A stretch of DNA of 64,000 nucleotides, from positions 62,001-126,000 of the forward strand of contig JAVBMT010000003.1 of NCBI GenBank assembly GCA_031552195.1, written 5' to 3'. Below the pieces are notes generated by a model that was given only the letters and a program-made list of their open reading frames with translations, was not told the origin of the DNA and did not search any database. The translations under genes and the position numbers were made by a program. Source of the stretch: JAVBMP01 sp031552195 (GTDB taxonomy: Bacteria; Desulfobacterota; Desulfovibrionia; Desulfovibrionales; Desulfovibrionaceae). Below, in pieces: positions 47,309 to 54,821 of the stretch (positions within the stretch are counted from its first letter, which is position 1; each line of letters begins with the position of its first letter).

Positions 47309-47648
47309 GCTGTCTGACCCTTGTGGTTCCTGCGCTTTACCTGATTCGTTGTATTGTAGGGTAGCTTTGGAGGGGGGCTGTTCAATTTTTTGCTAAACCT
47401 CCCCCAAAATGGCCGGCGACAATCTTTGACGGTGCTCCTGCGCCTGCCCACTAGTTACGTTTTTTCTCCCATTTGGGCGGGAGGGGGTGCGGCCTGGGCT
47501 TTGGCTTCGTTTGGGCGGGATTGAGTTTTGCTGCGGGTGTGCCCGTCGGGAAAACTCAAGTATGGGCGGGAGGGCAAAAAAAACAGCCAAGCGGTACGCT
47601 TAGCTGTTCTCAGAGTGTCCTTTGTTTAAAGGGGTACTGCGTTATAAT
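47309..47648. other. Intergenic region with GGGCGGGA repeats and hairpin
   Basis: TGGGCGGGA occurs three times (47474, 47512, 47563) in the same orientation. Between the last two lies a hairpin with 9-bp arms (TTGAGTTTT at 47521-47529 and its complement at 47551-47559) and inner CGGG/CCCG pairing. A terminator for the next minus-strand gene follows at 47582-47608. No gene seen. Confidence 0.5.
47582..47608 (-). terminator. Rho-independent terminator of the island membrane-protein gene (twin 1)
   Basis: AACAGCCAAGCG (47582-47593) pairs with CGCTTAGCTGTT (47597-47608) around a GTA loop, with one position that is a G-U pair only on the minus strand, followed there by a T-run. Nearly identical to the terminator at 49088-49114. 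Confidence 0.8.
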
Positions 47649-48956
47649 TTAACGAATTCTCCAAGTGTCAATAAAATAAGGAATTTTTGCACCATTTTTA
47701 TTGCCGTGAGAAAATGCTTTAAGGAAAAATGCCAGCAAGTCAGCCATTGGGGGTGAGAGCAAACGTTTGAGCCAGAAACCGCCTATTACTGAGGGGCCAA
47801 TGAGCATAGCAAGGCCGAACCCTGAAGTAAGCGCCTTGAATTTGCTTAGAAAACATGAAACACCACTCCAGTAGAATTTTGAAATAGGACTAAGAGGGAT
47901 TGGAAAGTCGGAATACCAAGAAAGTCCTCCCCATAAAAAAACGACTGTCCAAAATGCCAACTGCCAGCCAGGAGTAAAGAAAAGGATAATTTTGTTCATT
48001 AGTAGCGTTGCATGAGGGCTGGGGCCATCAGAATCCCAATAAACGCAATCGTCTTCTTTGTTGTAAATAGCGACAGCTCTGCCTTTTAGCTTGTTGACGA
48101 CAAGACGAACTTCATCCCCCGAGGCTATGAAAAATGGATGCAAAAAGCCTGATGCCGGGTTGGGAATGGCGGAATCTTCCGGAACGCCATAGCTTATTCG
48201 TTGTTCACCAAACCTGAGTGTGTAGTCCAGAGCAAGGCGCTTATGCTTGGCCGTGTATCCTATTACAGTAGGGGAAACAGTAACATCCGAAACTTTTCCC
48301 TCCATTACGGAAAAATGAGACGGGATATTTTCAGCCTTTCCATGACGGGCTCTGGCAAGGATGGTCGCCATCAGGTCACGCCCAGAGCGTTTGTATACCG
48401 CCTGTTGCACAGATACGCACATGCTGTAATCGCCGTTTTGAACGGCAAGCAACAGGCTTTGAAATGCGTTTTGCTTTTTGTACTCAGGTTCGCGCATGCG
48501 CTGAATGACTTTCCAGAGCCACATCAGACCTAGCCCGAAGAGGATTGCGGTACTGATTCCGAGCGCAACGCCAATCATAACACCGCCCCATCCGAACCTG
48601 CCAGAGATGAGCATACGGGCATATAAAGCCTGGCTTATGAGCCCCACTAGGCACAGCGGGGGCCAGACCAGCCGAGGGGATAATCTGGAAGCGCGCTTTT
48701 GGAGTTCAGGTATAACCGCCGTGCCGAATTCAGGGGAATGAAGCCAATACACCCAAAATGTCCCGTCAGCGAGGGCTCGTACGCCAAGATGCACGAGGGA
48801 GTCCGGTGTCAGTTTGGAGAAAATATCCCTGTTATCAAAGAGAGTTGGTGCCGCAAAAAATGACCTGCCATCCGACTTCATGCGAATAAACCCGCGAGGG
48901 TTACTTTCTTGCTGTTGGCTTGTGAACCTTGTGGATACACAATAGATGTTTTGCAT
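47649..48956 (-). CDS. Membrane protein of unknown function carried by the island
   Basis: A 435-residue protein not assigned to a family. Two close hydrophobic hairpins (about residues 87-150) are followed by a soluble domain (about 150-300) and then three or four more hydrophobic segments (about 310-400), with a hydrophilic N-terminus of about 85 residues. No signal peptide. ATG at 48956 is chosen (GGGGGA 6 nt upstream) over one eight codons earlier. AT-richer than the core genes. Its own terminator, nearly the same as the relaxase terminator, suggests it is native cargo of the element. Confidence 0.7.
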   Translation of the reverse strand: MQNIYCVSTRFTSQQQESNPRGFIRMKSDGRSFFAAPTLFDNRDIFSKLTPDSLVHLGVRALADGTFWVYWLHSPEFGTAVIPELQKRASRLSPRLVWPPLCLVGLISQALYARMLISGRFGWGGVMIGVALGISTAILFGLGLMWLWKVIQRMREPEYKKQNAFQSLLLAVQNGDYSMCVSVQQAVYKRSGRDLMATILARARHGKAENIPSHFSVMEGKVSDVTVSPTVIGYTAKHKRLALDYTLRFGEQRISYGVPEDSAIPNPASGFLHPFFIASGDEVRLVVNKLKGRAVAIYNKEDDCVYWDSDGPSPHATLLMNKIILFFTPGWQLAFWTVVFLWGGLSWYSDFPIPLSPISKFYWSGVSCFLSKFKALTSGFGLAMLIGPSVIGGFWLKRLLSPPMADLLAFFLKAFSHGNKNGAKIPYFIDTWRIR

Positions 48957-49087
48957 GATTATCCCCCAAAGAATGCTCATACAATTAGCTGAAATGGTTT
49001 ATAAACGCAAATCTTCAGCAAGAATTGCATGAAAGGCTGACTTGCTGGTTCCGGTTTTCTCTCGCTTGGGCTGGAGCGGCGCAAAAA

Positions 49088-49114
49088 AACAGCCAAGCGG
49101 TACGCCTGGCTGTT
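49088..49114 (-). terminator. Rho-independent terminator of the relaxase remnant (twin 2)
   Basis: AACAGCCAAGCG (49088-49099) pairs with CGCCTGGCTGTT (49103-49114) around GTA, ending in a seven-T run on the minus strand, 13 bp after the stop at 49128. The left arm and loop are identical to those at 47582-47596. Confidence 0.85.
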
Positions 49115-49127
49115 CCCAATTTGCCTC

Positions 49128-50394
49128 TTACCGGGAGAGGCCGCGTTTTCTCTTGCGCTGCCTTTCCAGTTCGCGCTTTTTCTCCTGGTAATCTTTTATC
49201 TCCTGGGCGGTCGGGTCACGTTCCTTTTCCTTGGGCGGCAGGAACGTTATACGGTTCTTCTCTATGCTCATATTCGGCCCCCATTTCTTACGGGCGTACA
49301 AAAGCGCCAGCCTGCCCGCGTTAGGGTCGTATCCTGAAAAGACAACATCCCTGCCGGTGTCTCGGACGTTTCCGCCGCTCTGTAGCGTGAAAACCACGGC
49401 CCCCTTTTTGTCTACCGTGCTTGTCATGCCTGTGAACAGGGTACTTTCGGAATTTCGGGCTAATTCTTCCCGGGCTATTTCATCCATGCGCAAAAAGGCC
49501 AAAAGTTTTTGCTTGCCATTGTGGGTGGCCGTTTCATCCTGCAATATCTCGACGTGCTTTTGCGCGGAAGCTGATTTGATTTGAGCAAGGGCCTTGTATG
49601 CCCCTGACAGGTCTTCGTATGGCTCCGGCTGCTGCTCGGGATTCTTCGCGGCCTGCTCCTGCTTGTAGCGCAAAATTCCAAGAGCCCTCGCGTTGCCGTC
49701 CTCCGCTTTCATCTGCAAAAAGTCATTCCACGATTGGTAAGGCTTTTCTTGCTGGAAAATGTCACGCTGTTTCTGAAAATCAAGGCGCGCATTGGCTATT
49801 TCTTCCGCTTCCATTTTGCGGGCAAGCCTGACAAGGTTTTGGCGGTTGCGCTTCAATATGTTCATGTCCTCGTATTCATGGCGTTTGAGCGTCCATTTCT
49901 CGCGGATTTCTTCAAGCGCCGCCTGCTGCTCTGCTTTAAGCGCGTCTGACGCGGCTTTCCGGGCTTCGGCCTGGGCCTCGTATTCTTTGTAGAGGCTGTC
50001 CGCCTCCTGGGTCCGCTGTACCGGCCTTTTTTTATATCTGGCTAATTCCTCCACCTGTGCGGGCTCGGCTGCTGCATAGCTGCCCAAACGCTTTTCCAGG
50101 TTGCCCATAGACAGCTTTCTATCAAGGTCGCTGGCCTTGATATGCTGCCCGCTATGCCGGTCTTTGATAATAAGACCGCCGCTGCGCGCCTTAATTTCCA
50201 TGCCGTACTGTGCAAGGGGATTGTGTAGGGCCTGGCATGTCGCGCCCATGGCTCTTGGCATACGACGCGAAAGATTCCGTGCCTTGGTGAGCCTCCAGCG
50301 CAAGGGCTTTAGGCGGTGTGCGGTCTTTGTTCTTCCAGGCGTCCATGCCGTTTAGGGCCTCAACCTTTTTAACGTTCAATAAATTGGATGCCAT
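49128..50394 (-). pseudogene. Relaxase remnant (MobA/TraI-like), frameshifted and lacking the nuclease domain
   Basis: Two frames together match the middle and end of a MOBP-type relaxase. The first, from ATG at 50394 (AGGAGAG upstream), runs MASNLLNVKKV and then ALEAHQGTESFASYAK, and stops at 50191. The second (to 49128) picks up with LAQYGMEIKARSGGLIIKD and IKASDLDRKLSMGNLEKRLG, typical of the region after the relaxase domain, followed by a long charged coiled coil. It ends in an LPD7-like domain (about the last 100 residues: SGGNVRDTGRDVVFSGYDP, ARKKWG). The shift lies near 50240-50255. The catalytic Tyr and the His triad are absent. Confidence 0.7.
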
Positions 50395-50412
50395 CGTGCT
50401 TCTCTCCTGCGT

Positions 50413-50580
50413 CCGTGTAATTTTCGGTGAAAGTTCAAACCCCGCGTGTAATTTTGAGCCTTGAGAGTTCAAGCCGTATAATTTGGGGGAATTTTCCTTA
50501 TTTACCGGGTTTTTTGGGTTGCCGTGTAATTCCCGCTCCTTTGAACTCTCGTAAAGCATATTACACGTTAAATTATACGG
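50413..50580. repeat. Iteron-like array upstream of the relaxase remnant
   Basis: The core CGTRTAATT occurs four times in direct orientation (50414, 50445, 50475, 50523) and twice inverted (50560-50567, imperfect at its last base, and 50571-50579). The first two units are 30-31 bp long, each with GTTCAA about 8-10 bp after the core and CC at the end. GAGAGTTCAA (50464-50473) also has an inverted match at 50541-50550. The array ends 19 bp before the ATG at 50394. It could be an origin of transfer, a replication origin or an operator set of the former element. Confidence 0.65.
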
Positions 50581-50630
50581 GCAAGAGTGCGTTACTGACG
50601 AATAATATGGGACAACATAGGACAAAGAAA

Positions 50631-50665
50631 AACCGGGAACCCTACTCTTTGTAGGATTCCCGGTT
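50631..50665 (-). terminator. Terminator of the tRNA operon
   Basis: A 15-bp stem with one mismatch (50631-50645 with 50651-50665) and a 5-nt loop, followed by TTTCTTTG on the minus strand. Preceded by a TCAGGG-N4-CCCTGA hairpin (50668-50683) next to the tRNA-Asp 3' end. Confidence 0.8.
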
Positions 50666-50692
50666 TATCAGGGATTACCCTGATTCTAAGTC

Positions 50693-50769
<77 letters not shown>

Positions 50770-50847
50770 GTAATCTGGCCTTGCGGCCTGTTTGCTCCGG
50801 CATTACGGGGCCGGAAATATGCGAACGGGCGTATGCCCGGAAAAGGC

Positions 50848-50924
<77 letters not shown>

Positions 50925-50982
50925 GTTAAGATCTGGCAACCTTATATACCGTATCGGGATGCAATACAATAAAAAAATTACC

Positions 50983-51058
50983 TGGTGGGCGGTACAGGGG
51001 TCGAACCTGTGACCCTCGGCTTGTAAGGCCGATGCTCTACCAATTGAGCTAACCGCCC
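50983..51058 (-). tRNA. tRNA-Val (TAC)
   Basis: Acceptor GGGCGGT with ACCGCCC, D-arm TAGCTCAATTGGTAGAGC, anticodon loop CTTACAA giving TAC, T-arm GGTTCGAACC, discriminator A and encoded CCA (50983-50985). First gene of the Val-Asp-Asp tRNA group, directly after the promoter at 51068-51096. Confidence 0.96.
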
Positions 51059-51067
51059 GGAAGAGCC

Positions 51068-51096
51068 TGTTTAAACGAAAGAGCTTTTCTCGTCAA
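51068..51096 (-). promoter_or_regulatory. Promoter of the tRNA-Val/Asp/Asp operon
   Basis: TTGACG (51096-51091) and TAAACA (51073-51068) on the minus strand are 17 bp apart. A start about 7 nt after the -10 would fall at 51061, just ahead of the mature tRNA-Val 5' end at 51058. Confidence 0.6.
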
Positions 51097-51232
51097 TGGT
51101 CAGGAGGCATTTTTTTTTCAGGTAAGGCGATTTTGCCGGTTGTTTTTTGGAAAACCAGCCTATTTTCAATTGGGCAAAGCTATGTTATGAAGGTCGAATT
51201 AATCATGTCCATTATGCACGGGTGGAAATTAA

Positions 51233-53605
51233 ATGACCGCAGAGAAGCGTTTCCTCAATATAGATGATTTTAAGTTCAGCCTGAAAGTTTTTTTCGCGGC
51301 CGTCGCCTCAACCTGCGCCCTGTTGTTTTCTCCGGCCGCTTTCGCCGCCAGCTTTCTGGATATGAAGGCGGACGACGAAAGCTCCGTCACCTGGAACCTG
51401 AAGGCGGACAAGGTTAACGCCCTTAACGAGGCGAACGTCATCGAGGCCTTCGGCAAGGTGCATCTGCAGCGCGGCCAGGACTACCTCAAGGCGGACTACG
51501 CCCGCTATTATAACTCCACCCAGTGGGTTTTTCTGCAGGGGAACGTTGAGGTGCATTTCGGGGCGGACACCATCAATGCGCGCGAAGCCGAGTTCGACCT
51601 TGCCAACCGCACCGGCTGGATGAAAGACGGAACGGTTTTCATGGCCGGCCCGCACACATATGTCACCGGGGCGCGCGTGGACAAGCACTGGGGTGACGTT
51701 TACTCTTTCAAAGACGCCAAGGTGACCAGCTGCGACGGAGACGCGCCGGCCTGGTCTTTCACGGCCTCGGAGGCCGTTATTGAGATGGACGGCTACGCCC
51801 AGCTTTGGGGCACGTCTTTTCAGGTGAAAGACGTGCCTGTGCTTTTTTCCCCCTTTCTCGTCGTTCCGGTGAAAAAAGAGAGGCAGTCAGGCCTGTTGCT
51901 GCCCAGCTTCGGTTACAGCGACACACGGGGCTTTTTTTATAACCAGCCATACTTCTGGGCTATAGACGACAGCCGCGACCTTACCCTGAACGAATACGTC
52001 ATGACTGACCGCGGTTTCATGCAGGGCCTTGAATACCGCTCGCGCCGCACGGAAGACGAAAGCCTCTGGCTGCGTTTCGACTGGATGTACGACAGCGAAA
52101 CCTTCGCGACCGACGCTGACGACAAATATTACAAGGGAGACGGCCTGGCGCGCGACAACTCTTCGCGTTTCTGGGTGCGCGGCATGTACAACGCCAGCTT
52201 GCCGAACGCCCCGCTCTGGAAATTCCGGGCTGACCTGGACTATGTTTCAGACCCGTATTTCCTGCGTGAATTCGATACTGGCGCTTCAGGGTTCAATTAT
52301 ACGCGGATGAGCCTTTCCGATCTTTTCAGCCGCAGCTTGAGAGAACGCGACCTCAGCCGCGTCAGCGGGGCCATACTCTCGCGCGACTGGGAAAGGGTCG
52401 GGGTAGCGGTTTCAGCCCAGTACACGCAGAACCCCGATTATGGGAACGGCAACATTGACCGCTCGAAAGACATAACGGTGCAGTATCTGCCGCAGGCGGA
52501 CTTTTTTCTATATAAAGGGCGCGTTTTCGACGATCTTCCGTTTGAGGCCCAGGGAAGCGCCCAGGGCGGATATATGTACCGGCGGTATGGCGACAGGGGC
52601 GCGCGTTATGATATTTCTCCTGGCCTGTCCTTGCCGATTAACGGCAAATACGGCTCGTTGCGCGTCATGGGAGCGGTGAACCAGACTTTCTACCAGACGG
52701 AAACCAGCGACGACGTGCCGGGCTACAACGGCCAGACGGGAGAATCGCGCACGGTGTTCAGCTTCGGGGCGGAGGCCTCAACGGAGCTGGCGCGTGTTTA
52801 CCGCCTTGGCAATGACGAAAACCGTGAAGTTTTCGCGGCGAACAATCCGGGGGGAGCTTCCCGCTGGACCGGAATTCAGCACAGCATTGAACCGCGCGTC
52901 GCTTATGCGCGCGTTCCACACGTCGACCAGGAAAAAAATCCTTATTACGACGGCTATGACCGCATATCGGAAAGAAACGAGCTGGTTTACTCGCTTGACA
53001 ACAACTTTTCGCGCAAGCGCGAGCGGGTGGTCGTCCGCAAGGACAAAGACGGCAAGGAAGAAAAGGTTGTGGCCGAGGATTACCTCAATTTCCTGCGCAT
53101 ACGCCTGGCCCAGGGCTATGACATAGCCGAGGCCGGGCGTGATTCAGAGCTTGACGTTTACGACCGCAGGCCTTTCGGCGACGTCATCGGAGAAGTTACC
53201 CTGAGCGGGAACGAGTATGTTTCCCTTACCAGCAAAAGTTATCTTTCGCCCTATAGCGGCGACCTGACCAGGCACAGCCACGGCATAAACCTGAACGTTC
53301 CGGAATGGGGAAGCATTTCCACCGGCATGTCTTTTTACAAGGCGATAGACGAATACAAACGGCACAGGCCTGAAGATATTTCCCTCGTAACGCTCAGCGG
53401 CAACATGCATCTTTACGGCCCGTGGTCGGCCTATTTTTACAAAAGCTGGGACATGCGCGGGGAACTTACCTCCGAACAAGGGCTGGAACTGACTTATACC
53501 GACCAATGCTACCAGATAGGCGGACGCATCTGGGAAGACGACCAGGAAACCTCGTTTCAGCTGTTTTTCTCCCTGAGCGGCCTGGGCGAGATCGGGATAA
53601 AATAA
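51233..53605 (+). CDS. lptD: LPS-assembly outer-membrane protein LptD
   Basis: Outer-membrane beta-barrel that inserts lipopolysaccharide into the outer leaflet. The 790-residue protein has a signal peptide (hydrophobic core about residues 17-38), an N-terminal OstA/LptA-like jellyroll (NLKADKVNALNEANVIEAFG, then YLKADYARYY and GNVEVHFG), and a long barrel region with alternating aromatic strands. The ending FQLFFSLSGLGEIGIK fits an outer-membrane C-terminus. The LptD motif PVKKERQSGLLLPSFGYSD is present. Four-Cys disulfide pattern of enterobacterial LptD is not obvious. LptE and other Lpt genes are not in the window. Confidence 0.93.
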   Translation: MTAEKRFLNIDDFKFSLKVFFAAVASTCALLFSPAAFAASFLDMKADDESSVTWNLKADKVNALNEANVIEAFGKVHLQRGQDYLKADYARYYNSTQWVFLQGNVEVHFGADTINAREAEFDLANRTGWMKDGTVFMAGPHTYVTGARVDKHWGDVYSFKDAKVTSCDGDAPAWSFTASEAVIEMDGYAQLWGTSFQVKDVPVLFSPFLVVPVKKERQSGLLLPSFGYSDTRGFFYNQPYFWAIDDSRDLTLNEYVMTDRGFMQGLEYRSRRTEDESLWLRFDWMYDSETFATDADDKYYKGDGLARDNSSRFWVRGMYNASLPNAPLWKFRADLDYVSDPYFLREFDTGASGFNYTRMSLSDLFSRSLRERDLSRVSGAILSRDWERVGVAVSAQYTQNPDYGNGNIDRSKDITVQYLPQADFFLYKGRVFDDLPFEAQGSAQGGYMYRRYGDRGARYDISPGLSLPINGKYGSLRVMGAVNQTFYQTETSDDVPGYNGQTGESRTVFSFGAEASTELARVYRLGNDENREVFAANNPGGASRWTGIQHSIEPRVAYARVPHVDQEKNPYYDGYDRISERNELVYSLDNNFSRKRERVVVRKDKDGKEEKVVAEDYLNFLRIRLAQGYDIAEAGRDSELDVYDRRPFGDVIGEVTLSGNEYVSLTSKSYLSPYSGDLTRHSHGINLNVPEWGSISTGMSFYKAIDEYKRHRPEDISLVTLSGNMHLYGPWSAYFYKSWDMRGELTSEQGLELTYTDQCYQIGGRIWEDDQETSFQLFFSLSGLGEIGIK

Positions 53606-53629
53606 ACGGCCCGCCGGGCCAGGGGATTT

Positions 53630-53815
53630 ATGAGCGACGAGCGCAAAAAGGAAAATGTAATTTCCGACCGGTATAAACGCGAATTTGTGGAATTTTATTG
53701 TCCGACCTGCCGCGTGAGCAAAATTGTCTGCCTGCCGGAAGAACCGCTTCCGCATTGCGACAATTGCCGCAAGGAAATGGTCTTCAAGGAAGTGCTTACA
53801 GAGGGTAAATATTAA
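53630..53815 (+). CDS. Small zinc-ribbon protein
   Basis: A 61-residue protein with two CxxC pairs (C24-C27 and C43-C46) and a further C34, consistent with a zinc ribbon. The N-terminus is highly charged. It lies 24 bp after lptD and 23 bp before the binding-protein gene. AGGGG precedes the ATG. Function unknown; no longer homologue pattern recognised. Confidence 0.75.
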   Translation: MSDERKKENVISDRYKREFVEFYCPTCRVSKIVCLPEEPLPHCDNCRKEMVFKEVLTEGKY

Positions 53816-53838
53816 CAATATTAAGCTGGAGGAAAAGA

Positions 53839-54657
53839 ATGAAGCTTCTTAAGGCGTTTGCGGTTCTGCTGGCGTTGGCCGTGGCCTGCCCCGCTATTGC
53901 CGCCGACAATGAACTGGCCAAAAAATCGACTATGGCGGAAATTCTGGCTCGCGGCGAGCTGCGCGTCGGTTTCGACCCCGGCTACATGCCTTTCGAAATG
54001 ACCGACAAAACCGGCAAATTCATCGGCTTTGACATTGACATGGCCCGCGAACTCGCCAACGCCATGGGCGTGAAGCTGGTTGAGGTCAATACAGACTTCG
54101 ACGGCATTATCCCTTCTTTGCTGAACGGCAAGATCGACGTCATCATCAGCGCCATGACCATTACCCAGAAGCGCAACCTGAGCATAGGCTTTTCCGACCC
54201 TTACATAGAGATAGGGCAGAGCGTGCTCCTGAACAAAAAGCATGAAGGCAAGATTACTTCGTGGAAGCAGCTGAACGATCCGCAATTTGTGGTCGTTTCC
54301 CGCCAGGGCACCACCGGTGAGGAAGCTGTGAAGCGCTATTTGCCCAAAGCCACCTTCAAGACCTTTGAAAAAGAGGCTGACGGCGCTCTGGAAGTGGCTA
54401 ACGGCCGCGCCGACGCCTGGGTGTACGACATGCCGTTCAACGTGGTTTTCCTGGCCGAACAGGGTAAAGATTCCCTGGTTCACCTTGACGAGCCTTTTAC
54501 CTATGAACCGCTCGGCATAGGCATCAGGCAGGGCGATCCCGATTTCCTGAACTTCCTCAACAATTTCTTGCGCCAGATCAAAAAAGACGGGCGTTATGAA
54601 AGAATGTACAACAAGTGGATCAAGTCCACGGACTGGTTCGCGCAAACTCAGAAATAA
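53839..54657 (+). CDS. Periplasmic amino-acid-type substrate-binding protein
   Basis: Solute-binding protein of the SBP_bac_3 family, which delivers polar amino acids to ABC transporters. The 272 residues begin with a signal peptide (cut near AIAAD, residue 22). ILARGELRVGFDPGYMPFEM and GFDIDMARELANAMG follow, with the LLNGKIDVIISAMTIT hinge region and a late YERMYNKW segment. No permease or ATPase gene is adjacent; a strong terminator follows, so it is expressed alone or with the small zinc-ribbon gene. The ligand cannot be told from sequence. Confidence 0.9.
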   Translation: MKLLKAFAVLLALAVACPAIAADNELAKKSTMAEILARGELRVGFDPGYMPFEMTDKTGKFIGFDIDMARELANAMGVKLVEVNTDFDGIIPSLLNGKIDVIISAMTITQKRNLSIGFSDPYIEIGQSVLLNKKHEGKITSWKQLNDPQFVVVSRQGTTGEEAVKRYLPKATFKTFEKEADGALEVANGRADAWVYDMPFNVVFLAEQGKDSLVHLDEPFTYEPLGIGIRQGDPDFLNFLNNFLRQIKKDGRYERMYNKWIKSTDWFAQTQK

Positions 54658-54702
54658 TCCGCCCGGGGCCTGAGAAGTTTGAATCAGGCCAGTCTGGTTT
54701 TG

Positions 54703-54755
54703 GGCGAAAAATGAAAAGAGAGAGGCACAGATCCTCTCTCTTTTCATTTTTCGCC
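54703..54755 (+). terminator. Long perfect terminator hairpin
   Basis: A perfect 23-bp stem (54703-54725 with 54733-54755) with a 7-nt CACAGAT loop and internal A/T-runs, 45 bp after the binding-protein stop. It should terminate in both directions and isolates the SulP gene. Confidence 0.9.
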
Positions 54756-54821
54756 TTCTTCGGCTTGCAATAGTGGGCCGGCTGGTTTAGTTTCAAAAAA
54801 ATCACTTCTGGTGCGGGCCGC

